A stretch of DNA of 64,000 bases, from positions 20,278 through 84,277 of the forward strand of contig JAOTVB010000018.1 in the NCBI GenBank assembly GCA_029863605.1, read 5' to 3'. The DNA comes from Myxococcales bacterium (GTDB taxonomy: Bacteria; Myxococcota_A; Polyangia; Polyangiales; Houyiibacteriaceae). Position numbers and translations under genes: made by a program. Below the pieces are notes generated by a model. The model did no database searches. It saw only the letters and a program-made list of their open reading frames with translations, and was not told the origin of the DNA. Position 1 is the first letter of the stretch; each line of letters opens with the position of its first letter. This document shows, piece by piece, positions 33,982 to 42,267 of the stretch.

Positions 33982-36900
33982 ACAAATCGAAATGCGTCGC
34001 GAGCTTCCTCTTCGGGTCGTTCGTCGTCGTGATGGGGGGCGAGGCCGCGGCAGAGCAAGCGCCGATGAGCCTCGAGGCCGTTTGCATCCCGGAGACCACC
34101 GAGCAGGCGATTGCTGCCTGTCCTGCCGGTGCCCGGAAGGGGAGTGCCAAGGAGGGCGGAAACGTTCCTGTTTCTCGGTTTCACGAGGCCGAGCGCAAGC
34201 AGACCAAGAAGCAGGGTCCAACGGGGCCGTCGCTTCAAATCGACATGAGCACCCGACTCGGACGCGAGCAGACCCGCGCCCGCACGGAGGCGTTGCTCAA
34301 GCGCGAGATCCAAATCCTCGAGCGGCTTGTGAAAAACAGCGCAGATGACGATCCAAGGCGGCCCGCGGTGTTGCTTCGACTCGCCGAGACGCAGTTCGAG
34401 ATGCAGATCGCGCAAACGGCGACCGTGAGGTCCTTCGACGACCCGATCTACGAGGCCTGCACGCGCGACAAGGATAAGGCGCGCTGCAAAGAGGCGCGGG
34501 AAGGTCAAAAGAAGGCCACGGCGGCGCTCGATGCGACCCGCAATGACAGCATTCGCACCTACGCGACCCTCGTCCGCGACCATCCGAATTTCAAACGGAT
34601 GGATGAGGTCCTGTTCTCGTTAGCCTTCGCGCTCCAAGAACAAGACCAGTTCGACAAGGCTCGGGCGGTTTATCGGCGGTTGATCAAAGACTACCCGAAG
34701 AGCCGCTTCGTGCCGAACGCCTATCTCTCGTTTGCGGAGTACTACTTCAACGACAGCGACATGGAGGCGGCGGGGAAGTTCTACCGTAAGGTCATCGAGT
34801 TTCCGCCGAAGAACAACTCGGTCTATGGCTACGCGCTCTATAAGATCGCGTGGGTCGAGTACAACCGGGAGCGGTATCGTCAGTCGTTGCAGGGGTTCGT
34901 CGACATTCTCGAGTTCGCCCGCAAGAACAAGTATGCCAACGACGCCAAGAACCTGGCGCGCCAGGCCCGAAAGGAGCTGGTGCTTCCGTATTCGCACTAC
35001 GGGTCGCCCGGCAAGGCGCTCGATTTCTTCCGTCGATACGCAAAGAGCGACGCCGAGGCTCACGAGATGCTCGAAAATCTGGCCGAGCTCTACTTCGATA
35101 CCGGCCAGTGGCCCCAGGCGATTACGGTCTACCACAAGCTGATGGCGGACGCGCCTCGCAGCAACTCGCTCTGTGACTGGCAGACGAAAGTCACCAACGC
35201 GGTGATTTCCTCGCGGCCGAATCAGGAGCAGATCATCGAGCTCAAGCGCTTGGTCGACATTTACCGGACCTTCAAGGAGGGCAGTAGGCCCGCTGCCAAG
35301 GTCGAGCAGTGCAAGTCCGAGACGGCGACCACGATTCTTTGGCTCGCCACGTCGTGGCACCGCGAAGCCGTCGGGACTGACTCGGCTCCGGGAACCAAGA
35401 GCAAGAAGACGATGTCGCAGGCTTCCGTGCTCTACCGGACTCTTCTCAAAGAGTTCCCGGACATGGAACAAATGGAGTTCAAGAACATCGACCGTCGTGA
35501 TTGGCCGACGGAATACAAGATTTCGTACTTCTACGCCGAACTTCTTTGGAAGATGGAGGAGTGGGGGCAGTGCGGTCCGGCGTTCGACGCCGTGGTCGAG
35601 CTGAATTCGCAGGGTGAGTTTACGAGTGACGCAGCCTACGCAGCGGTGCTCTGTTACAACAACTTATATCAGCAGCAGTACGTTCCTCGCGAGACCAAGA
35701 CGAAGTTCGTCAGCAAGCGAGATCAAAAGTCGATGAAGAACGCCGAGCCCGCCGAAGCGGCCAAGTTCAAGAAGAAGCAGTTCACACCGCTTCAAAAGGG
35801 CATGCTGGAAGCGTTCAACCGATACGTTTGCTACGTCGACAAGGCCGAGGACCTCGCGACCATCAAGTATCGCCGCGCTCGAATCTACTACGAGGCAAAC
35901 CGTTTCGAGGAAGCTGCCGTCCTGTTCCGCGACATCGCATTCAATCACAAGGACAGCGAGCTTTCAGAGTACGCCGCGAACCTCTACCTCGATTGCTTGA
36001 ACATCCTCGGCACGCAGCTCGCGGAGCCGCGCGTGGCTTGCGTGCAGGAGCTCGGCGCTTCGATCGACCCGATGTCGGCGTCCTTCTGCGGTACCGAGCA
36101 ACTCGCCGAGGAGCATCCCGACCTCTGCGGCAGCCTCAGCACGCTTCAGTGTCAGGTGCGTCGGAAGGAAGCCGAGACTTACGAAAAAACGCAGCAATTC
36201 AAGAAAGCAGCTGCAACGTATGTTCGCATTTTCCGGCGTCACCAGGAGTGCGGCGAGATGGACGAGGTCCTCTACAACGCGGCGATCAACTTCGAGGCGG
36301 CTCACCTGCTCGGCCGTGCGATTCAGGTTCGAACGGTGATGATCGAGCGCTACCCGCAGAGTGCCCTCTCCAAGAAGGCCGTCTATTTGATCGGTCAGAA
36401 CTTCCAGGCGCTGGCGTACTACGAGCAGGCCGCCAAGTACTACGAGCAGTTCGCGAGGAAGTTTCCCGGTGAGGACGGCACGAAGTGCGACGCCGACGAC
36501 AAGAAGGCGGGCATCTGTCCGAACGCCATCGAGGGTCTCGAGCAAGCTACCTTCTTCCGCATCGGCCTAGGCGACGATCAAGCAGCCATGGAAGACGCGG
36601 ACCTCTTTGCCCGCAACTACCGGCGCAAGCTTCCGCGGCAGACGTCGCAAGTCATGTTCTCCATCGGCTCGATCTACGAGCGACAGAACCGACCTTCCCA
36701 GGTGATCTCGCACTACCAGGAGTATCTGAAGAAGTATGGCAAAGTGGGGACGCCGCATCAGATCATCCAGGCGAACACCGCCATCGGCCGAGCGTACTGG
36801 CAGCTCAACAGGAAGAACGAGGCCAAGAAGTACTTCTCGACTGCGGTCAAGGGTTGGACCTCGGGTGCGCCAAAGAGGATTCGAGGGCTCAACGATACTT

Positions 36901-37586
36901 CGAAGGAGACCAAGGCTGCGTTCATGCGAGAAGCGCTCGATAGCGCTGCCGAATCGCAGTTTTACCTGTCCGAATACAAGTTCGCCGAGTTCGCGAAGGT
37001 CGCCTTCCCGAAGTACACGGGCGGCAAGAGCGCTGCGAAGGTGAAGAAGTGGTCGGAAACCGAGTTCAAACGGTGGGTGACGAAGAAGCTCGGGGTGCTT
37101 CGCGCGGCCGAGGCCGATTACGCCAAGGTCGCTAAGATGACGGTCACGCTCGACGGCATCAAAATGCAGTCGGCTCCGTGGCAGATCGCGGCCGCGTCGC
37201 GGACCGGTGAGATGTACCGGAGCTTCGTCGACGAGTTCCGGGATGCTCCGATTCCACGCGAAATCGAAAAGGACCCAGGGCTCTTCGATATCTATGTGGG
37301 TGCTCTCGACGACGCCTCCGAGCCGCTTCAGCGGCAGGCGATCGACAAGTTCGAGTTCTGCCTGAAGACCGCCACGCAGGTGCGATGGTTCAACAAGTGG
37401 TCGCGCTCCTGTGAGAGCGAGCTCAACGCGCTCAACCCGAAGCAATATCCCGTCGCGGCTGAGCTCCGCGGCGAGCCCAATTACGTGAAGCACACGGTCG
37501 GAGAGCCCGGTGCGGTGGATCTGGGCGCCATCAAAGACACGTCGCTGACGTCCAAGGATGCCGTCGCGGAAAGGGGGAAGCCGTGA
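33969..37586 (+). CDS. Large periplasmic TPR protein, AgmU/GltD-like
   Basis: This 1205-residue protein has a signal peptide (ASFLFGSFVVVMGGEAAAEQ) and many TPR-type helical repeats (LFSLAFALQEQDQFDKARAV, AYLSFAEYYFNDSDMEAAGK, LYKIAWVEYNRERYRQSLQG, VYLIGQNFQALAYYEQAAKY, QVMFSIGSIYERQNRPSQVI). Size and architecture match AgmU/GltD, a periplasmic TPR protein of about 1200 residues in the Myxococcus gliding complex. Pairs of cysteines (EACTRDKDKARC, PDLCGSLSTLQC) may form disulfides. The last residues overlap the GTG of the next gene. Whether it serves motility or another envelope process here is unknown. Confidence 0.78.
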   Translation: MYALNKSKCVASFLFGSFVVVMGGEAAAEQAPMSLEAVCIPETTEQAIAACPAGARKGSAKEGGNVPVSRFHEAERKQTKKQGPTGPSLQIDMSTRLGREQTRARTEALLKREIQILERLVKNSADDDPRRPAVLLRLAETQFEMQIAQTATVRSFDDPIYEACTRDKDKARCKEAREGQKKATAALDATRNDSIRTYATLVRDHPNFKRMDEVLFSLAFALQEQDQFDKARAVYRRLIKDYPKSRFVPNAYLSFAEYYFNDSDMEAAGKFYRKVIEFPPKNNSVYGYALYKIAWVEYNRERYRQSLQGFVDILEFARKNKYANDAKNLARQARKELVLPYSHYGSPGKALDFFRRYAKSDAEAHEMLENLAELYFDTGQWPQAITVYHKLMADAPRSNSLCDWQTKVTNAVISSRPNQEQIIELKRLVDIYRTFKEGSRPAAKVEQCKSETATTILWLATSWHREAVGTDSAPGTKSKKTMSQASVLYRTLLKEFPDMEQMEFKNIDRRDWPTEYKISYFYAELLWKMEEWGQCGPAFDAVVELNSQGEFTSDAAYAAVLCYNNLYQQQYVPRETKTKFVSKRDQKSMKNAEPAEAAKFKKKQFTPLQKGMLEAFNRYVCYVDKAEDLATIKYRRARIYYEANRFEEAAVLFRDIAFNHKDSELSEYAANLYLDCLNILGTQLAEPRVACVQELGASIDPMSASFCGTEQLAEEHPDLCGSLSTLQCQVRRKEAETYEKTQQFKKAAATYVRIFRRHQECGEMDEVLYNAAINFEAAHLLGRAIQVRTVMIERYPQSALSKKAVYLIGQNFQALAYYEQAAKYYEQFARKFPGEDGTKCDADDKKAGICPNAIEGLEQATFFRIGLGDDQAAMEDADLFARNYRRKLPRQTSQVMFSIGSIYERQNRPSQVISHYQEYLKKYGKVGTPHQIIQANTAIGRAYWQLNRKNEAKKYFSTAVKGWTSGAPKRIRGLNDTSKETKAAFMREALDSAAESQFYLSEYKFAEFAKVAFPKYTGGKSAAKVKKWSETEFKRWVTKKLGVLRAAEADYAKVAKMTVTLDGIKMQSAPWQIAAASRTGEMYRSFVDEFRDAPIPREIEKDPGLFDIYVGALDDASEPLQRQAIDKFEFCLKTATQVRWFNKWSRSCESELNALNPKQYPVAAELRGEPNYVKHTVGEPGAVDLGAIKDTSLTSKDAVAERGKP

Positions 37587-38860
37587 CGCGATATCGCAAA
37601 TTGGCAGTCGTCATCGCTATGCTCGTGGTGGGCTGCGGTGGTGGTGAAGGCGTGAAGAAAGAGACCGTCCCGAAGGCTGATGTCGCCCGCACCGCAGGGG
37701 GCGAGGCGATCACGACCGCCGACGGTAGCGCCGTCAGCAAGAAGGCACACAACCGATGGGGATCCGCTCTCGACGATTTCGAACAGAACGAGAAGGCGGG
37801 CTGGACTCCGGCCAAGTGTGGCGCCTCTTCGAGGGACTTCGAAAAAGCCGCCGCCGCGCAAGGCGGTGGATTCGCCGAGGCTCACTACATGGCCGGGCTC
37901 GCTCTTGAGCGTTGTGGTGATAGCGGAGCCAAGAAGCATTACGAGACGGCTCTCAAAGTTGACCCGAAGTTCTGCAAGGCCCGAGTGGCGCTCGCCCTCG
38001 AAGATTTGGAGGGCGGGAAAGCCAGCCAGGCCAAGTCCGAGTTTGAAAGGGCCATCAAAGACGATCCGCAGTGCACGTCGGGGTACACCAACCTTGCCAT
38101 CGTGCAACGGGCACAAGGGCAGGACGACGAGGCGCTCAAGAACCTTCGTCGCGCGCTCGCGATCGAGTCAGATTACCTGGCCGCCTTCAACCAGATGGCA
38201 CTCCTTCACTACGATCGCGGTCGCAAAGGCAACGCCGCCGAGCTCGACCTTGCCGAGGTCGTCTGCCGCCAGGCCCAGATGATCGATGCGGACTATGCGC
38301 CGATCTACAATACGTGGGGCTTGATCAAGGTCTACAAGGGCGATGTCATCGCGGCGCTTCGGTTCTTTCAGAAGGCTATCACGCTCGATCCGGATCTCTT
38401 CGAAGCACAAATGAACTTCGGCGAGGTGACGATTTCGTTTCGCGGCTACGAGGACGGACGCAAGGCGTTTGAACGGGCGGTCGCCCTCCAGCCGGACAAC
38501 TACGAGGCTATCATCGGGCTCGGCAGCGCCCTTCGAGGCTTGGACCGCTTTCCGGAGGCCCAGGCCCAATACGAACGAGCGCAGAAACTCGACCCGCGCC
38601 GTCCCGAGGCGTACTTCAATCTAGGGGTGCTCTACCAAGACTACATGTCGGGTTCAGTGGTTGATTTGAAGAAAGCGAAGCAATACTTCACCGACTTCGT
38701 GCAAAAGGCGGGCAACCGACCCGAGTTTCGTTCGAACGTGGCCGATGTGAACAATCGATGCGGGCAGAAGCCGAGCAAAAAGCGCGGCGCGCCGAAGTGT
38801 CGACCCGGACGCATGCAGAACATCAACATCTCCATCGAGGCCATGCAGGTCGCGGGTTAG
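37583..38860 (+). CDS. TPR lipoprotein, GltE/AglT-like
   Basis: This 425-residue protein starts at a GTG that overlaps the previous stop (GTGA). The signal LAVVIAMLVVGCGG has a lipobox, so it should be lipid-anchored, probably in the outer membrane. The mature part holds about eight TPR units (AHYMAGLALERCGDSGAKKH, GYTNLAIVQRAQGQDDEALK, PIYNTWGLIKVYKGDVIAAL, AIIGLGSALRGLDRFPEAQA, AYFNLGVLYQDYMSGSVVDL). It corresponds to the GltE (AglT) TPR lipoprotein of the gliding complex, in the same order after GltD. Confidence 0.78.
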   Translation: MTRYRKLAVVIAMLVVGCGGGEGVKKETVPKADVARTAGGEAITTADGSAVSKKAHNRWGSALDDFEQNEKAGWTPAKCGASSRDFEKAAAAQGGGFAEAHYMAGLALERCGDSGAKKHYETALKVDPKFCKARVALALEDLEGGKASQAKSEFERAIKDDPQCTSGYTNLAIVQRAQGQDDEALKNLRRALAIESDYLAAFNQMALLHYDRGRKGNAAELDLAEVVCRQAQMIDADYAPIYNTWGLIKVYKGDVIAALRFFQKAITLDPDLFEAQMNFGEVTISFRGYEDGRKAFERAVALQPDNYEAIIGLGSALRGLDRFPEAQAQYERAQKLDPRRPEAYFNLGVLYQDYMSGSVVDLKKAKQYFTDFVQKAGNRPEFRSNVADVNNRCGQKPSKKRGAPKCRPGRMQNINISIEAMQVAG

Positions 38861-38869
38861 GTGGCAAAC

Positions 38870-39142
38870 ATGAGCAAAACGACTTCGAGGTTCGCTTTAC
38901 AAACACTTGTTTTCATTGGGTTGCTGGCGATGGCCTCTTTGGTTTCGACGCCGACCGTCCAAGCGCAGTCGGGGCCGGCACCGGAAACGACCTATGACTT
39001 CGAGGATGACCTCGTCACCGGCGATTTGATTCGACCCGATGGCGAGCAATTGATCGTTCGCCGTCGCGGGCGCCGAGCGTCGCTGATTCAGATTCGCGAG
39101 CATTTTATTCCCGAGATGCTGAAATCTGTGGAAGATTTGTAG
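38870..39142 (+). CDS. Small exported protein, GltF-like position
   Basis: This 90-residue protein has a signal peptide (LQTLVFIGLLAMASLVSTPT, then VQAQ) and a short mature part with TYDFEDDLVTGDLIRPDGEQ and an Arg-rich RRRGRRASLIQIREHFIPEM. I recall this mature pattern as conserved in small myxobacterial envelope proteins. The ATG at 38870 has AGGTGG six bases upstream; a GTG nine bases earlier is an alternative. It lies between the GltE- and GltG-like genes, where GltF is expected. Function unknown. Confidence 0.7.
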   Translation: MSKTTSRFALQTLVFIGLLAMASLVSTPTVQAQSGPAPETTYDFEDDLVTGDLIRPDGEQLIVRRRGRRASLIQIREHFIPEMLKSVEDL

Positions 39143-39154
39143 TGGGGGTTTCGG

Positions 39155-41176
39155 GTGAGTGATTCGAGTCACAATACTTCGGTTGCTTTCTCCGTTTATG
39201 ACGGGGACGAGCTGCTCGGCACTGAAACGCTGAGTCAAGAGATCATCAAGATCGGTCGGCTTCAGACGAGCGACGTTCGTCTCGAGGACGACAAGGTCAG
39301 TCGCATGCACGCGGTCATCGAGGTCGCGGCGCCAGGGGAGGTCTACATCATCGACCTCGGTTCCGCTTCGGGAACTCTCGTCAATGGCGACAAGGTCAAC
39401 AAGCGCAAGCTTCAGACCGGCGACATAATCCAGATCGGCCACAAGCGGATCCACGTCGACATCATCACGGGTAAGGTGGCCATGGCGTCGAGCCCGCCCG
39501 TCGCCATGGCGGTGGGTGCCGAGCGTCAGACGCCGGTCGTCGACGAGCATGCGATGACCTCAATGCTCGACGAGGAGTCCGAGCCGCGACAAAAAGCCGT
39601 GGTCGAAGAGGCCGAGGATGACTCCGGCCCCAAGTTCAACCCGTTCGAGGTGGGGGCCAGGCGGCTCTCGCGTACGCCTTTTGCCAATACCGTTGGTGAA
39701 GATGGGGACGAGTACCGCCTGATCGCGACGACCGGCGCGGTACCTTCTCACGAGATCGAAACCAACGAACGCGCGATCGAGGTCTCGGTGCTCTGGGGTG
39801 ACAAGAGCGTCCTGAACGTCGATTATTTGAAGCCTGCGCGGGATTACTACGTCGGCGAGCCCAATGGCGAAGAAGTAGACTTCATACTCGGCCACGACGC
39901 GATCGGAGTCGACCGTATGCCGCTTTGCCTCGCACAGGGCGAAGGCGTGACCGCGATCATTCCAGAAGGCGCCAAGGGCGAGGCGACGATTGGTGAGCAG
40001 ACGCGTTCCTTTGACCTGATGCGCGGGCAGGGCGAGCTTCGCCCGAGCAGCGCGATGGCTGGCGCGATGGAGTTTCCAGTACCCGAAGGCGGGGCGGTTC
40101 GGATGACGCACCGCGACTTCACCTTCATCGTCAAAGACGTAAAGGCCGGCAAGAAGGTTGCGGGTCACGCCAAGATCGACGTCCGCCCAATGATCTACGT
40201 CGCTGGCGCAGCGCTCTTCGCGAGCCTCGTGTTGACGATGTTCTACTTCCAGCCTCCGCGCCCCCGTGGCCTTTCTTCAGATCTGCTCAGCACCGATTCG
40301 CGTCTGATCCAGTTCTTGATGGAGCCTGAGGAGCTTGAAGAGCCAGAGCCCGAGTGGCTCAACGGTGCGGATTCGTCCGGTGGCGGCACAGGCAAGGCCC
40401 ACGAGGGCGAGCAGGGCCAGATGGGCGACGAAAAGGCCGAGAAGAATCGCAATAAGTACGGCATCCAAGGGCCGGAGGACAATCCCGATCCGCAGATGGC
40501 GCGCGAGCAAGCCGAGCAAGAAGCACGGACGGCTGGAATCATCGGGACGCTGGCAGCCATGCAAGGCTCGTTCAACTCTCCGACCTCGCCGTACGGTGCC
40601 GACTTCGCTCTCGGCAACGATCCGATGAGCGCCCTTGGAGCCATGACGGGCGACGACATCGGTCAGAACTTCGGGTTCGGCGGCCTCGGTCTGCGAGGCA
40701 CGGGGCGAGGTGGTGGCGGCCTAGGCCAAGGCACCATCGGCATGGGCAACTTCGGCACGATAGGCCGAGGGGGCGGTCGCGGTGCAGGCGAGGGTGGCTA
40801 CGGCCGCGGCGCGGGCGGGTTCCGCGGGCGGTCAGCAGGGGTTCCTCAGGTCCGCAGTGGCGGCGCCGAGGTGCGCGGCTCACTCTCGAAGGAAGTCATC
40901 CGACGCGTGGTCCGACGCCATATCAACGAGGTGAAGTTCTGCTACGAGCAGCAGCTCAACGCGCGTCCCGATCTTCAGGGACGAGTCACGACGCGGTTCG
41001 TGATCTCACCGACCGGCTCCGTCCAGTCTGCGATGGTAGCGAGCTCGAGCCTCCGCAACGAGGCAGTCGAAAGCTGCATCGTGCGTGCGGTTCGCAGGTG
41101 GACCTTCCCGGCACCCGACGGGGGCGGCGTGGTGGTCGTGAACTATCCGTTCCTTCTCGACGCCGCGGGCCAGTGA
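39155..41176 (+). CDS. FHA / TonB-like inner-membrane protein, GltG-like
   Basis: This 673-residue protein begins with an FHA phosphothreonine-binding domain (about residues 10-110: IKIGRLQTSDVRLEDDKVSR, then MHAVIE and DLGSASGTLVNGDKV). A middle domain (PARDYYVGEPNGEEVDFILG) leads to one membrane helix near 348-366 (MIYVAGAALFASLVLTMFYF), then a periplasmic Glu/Pro and Gly-rich stretch (about 480-565). The AgmX/PglI-type C-terminus follows (VIRRVVRRHINEVKFCYEQQ, GRVTTRFVISPTGSVQSAMV, CIVRAVRRWTFPAPDGG), a TonB-like module that contacts outer-membrane partners. This layout is that of GltG. The start is a GTG behind a G-rich stretch. Confidence 0.85.
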   Translation: MSDSSHNTSVAFSVYDGDELLGTETLSQEIIKIGRLQTSDVRLEDDKVSRMHAVIEVAAPGEVYIIDLGSASGTLVNGDKVNKRKLQTGDIIQIGHKRIHVDIITGKVAMASSPPVAMAVGAERQTPVVDEHAMTSMLDEESEPRQKAVVEEAEDDSGPKFNPFEVGARRLSRTPFANTVGEDGDEYRLIATTGAVPSHEIETNERAIEVSVLWGDKSVLNVDYLKPARDYYVGEPNGEEVDFILGHDAIGVDRMPLCLAQGEGVTAIIPEGAKGEATIGEQTRSFDLMRGQGELRPSSAMAGAMEFPVPEGGAVRMTHRDFTFIVKDVKAGKKVAGHAKIDVRPMIYVAGAALFASLVLTMFYFQPPRPRGLSSDLLSTDSRLIQFLMEPEELEEPEPEWLNGADSSGGGTGKAHEGEQGQMGDEKAEKNRNKYGIQGPEDNPDPQMAREQAEQEARTAGIIGTLAAMQGSFNSPTSPYGADFALGNDPMSALGAMTGDDIGQNFGFGGLGLRGTGRGGGGLGQGTIGMGNFGTIGRGGGRGAGEGGYGRGAGGFRGRSAGVPQVRSGGAEVRGSLSKEVIRRVVRRHINEVKFCYEQQLNARPDLQGRVTTRFVISPTGSVQSAMVASSSLRNEAVESCIVRAVRRWTFPAPDGGGVVVVNYPFLLDAAGQ

Positions 41177-41382
41177 CCCTTGGGTCGCCGGCCGAAAAGC
41201 GCGTTTTCCCCCTAATATCCCGGATTTCCAGCCCTGTTCCCACGTTCAGGGCTGGCGGGCTGTCTGCGGCTTCGCCAAAAAGGCGGAAACGCTTGAAAAA
41301 TAGCTTAGTTTAGAGTTGTTGGCTGCACGACAAATGCTGTAGGATTGAAGTGCTTGTGAATTTCCAAGCGTAGGAGGCACGC
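41177..41382 (+). other. Intergenic region with hairpin inside the Glt-like cluster
   Basis: Nine-base arms CCAGCCCTG (41228-41236) and CAGGGCTGG (41247-41255) form a hairpin without a U-tract, a possible attenuator or Rho-independent-like stop. The AT-rich part after 41290 may hold a promoter for the two downstream TPR genes, but no convincing -35/-10 pair was found. Confidence 0.4.
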
Positions 41383-42252
41383 ATGCGAGGTCACAAAATC
41401 GGCTTGGTTCTGGCCGGTCTAATCCTGATGGGCGGCAACTGTTCGCGCGCCCGCGTGGAGTCGATGAACGAGATGAACGCTGGGGTCGAGTTGGCGCAGC
41501 TGAAGCGGTATAGCGAAGCCGCGGAGATGCTCGAGAAGGCGGCAGCTCTAGACCCAACCAACCACCAGGCCTACTTCAACCTGGCCATCGTCCAGATCGA
41601 ACAGCGGAGCTTCTCCGCAGCTCGAGAGGCGCTGGAACGAGCTGTCGTCGCGCAACCGGACATGGCGGGTTATCACGAAAAGCTCGGCACCGTGCTCATT
41701 GAGCTCGAGGACTGGAAGGCTGCCGCGGCGTCTTTCAAGAAAGCGCTCGAGCTCGACCCGTCGCTCTTCAAGGCGCACTTCAAGCTTGGACGGGTCTACG
41801 AAGAGGTCGAGGATCCGCAGAATGCCCTCTATCAGTACACGGACGCCATCAAGACGGGACCGCGATTCCTTCCGTCGTACTCGGCTCTCGGTCGGCTGTA
41901 CGCTGACCTGCGCTACCCGGACAATGCTGCCCAGGTGTTGCGGGAGGCGCTGAAGGTCGCGATGCCCGGCACCGAGGAGGAGGCGAACATCCATCATCTG
42001 CTCGGTACCGTGTACCAGCAGCAGCGCAAGTTCGACGACGCGGTCGTGGAGTTCCAGGCGGCGCTTGGCATTGTGCCAGGGATGCCAGATGCGCTCTTCG
42101 CGCTTGGCTGGACTTATGCTCTCCAAAACAATGACGAGGAGGCGAAGCGCTATCTGAACAAGTACGTGATGATGGCCGGGGCTGAAGCGCCAGAAAACTA
42201 CGTCAAAGCCGCAAAAGATCGTCTTGCAGAGTTGAGGACCGAATCGCCGTAG
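41383..42252 (+). CDS. TPR protein with lipoprotein-like signal
   Basis: This 289-residue protein has an AGGAGG ribosome site and a signal-like start (IGLVLAGLILMGGNC). The residue before the cysteine is Asn, which is unusual for a lipobox, so lipidation is uncertain. TPR units fill the rest (AYFNLAIVQIEQRSFSAARE, GYHEKLGTVLIELEDWKAAA, AHFKLGRVYEEVEDPQNALY, ANIHHLLGTVYQQQRKFDDA, ALFALGWTYALQNNDEEAKR). It occupies the place where gltH lies in Myxococcus but is not a barrel. It probably belongs to the same complex. It is 15 bases upstream of the giant TPR gene. Confidence 0.72.
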   Translation: MRGHKIGLVLAGLILMGGNCSRARVESMNEMNAGVELAQLKRYSEAAEMLEKAAALDPTNHQAYFNLAIVQIEQRSFSAAREALERAVVAQPDMAGYHEKLGTVLIELEDWKAAAASFKKALELDPSLFKAHFKLGRVYEEVEDPQNALYQYTDAIKTGPRFLPSYSALGRLYADLRYPDNAAQVLREALKVAMPGTEEEANIHHLLGTVYQQQRKFDDAVVEFQAALGIVPGMPDALFALGWTYALQNNDEEAKRYLNKYVMMAGAEAPENYVKAAKDRLAELRTESP

Positions 42253-42267
42253 GGGGGCTGAGGCAAC

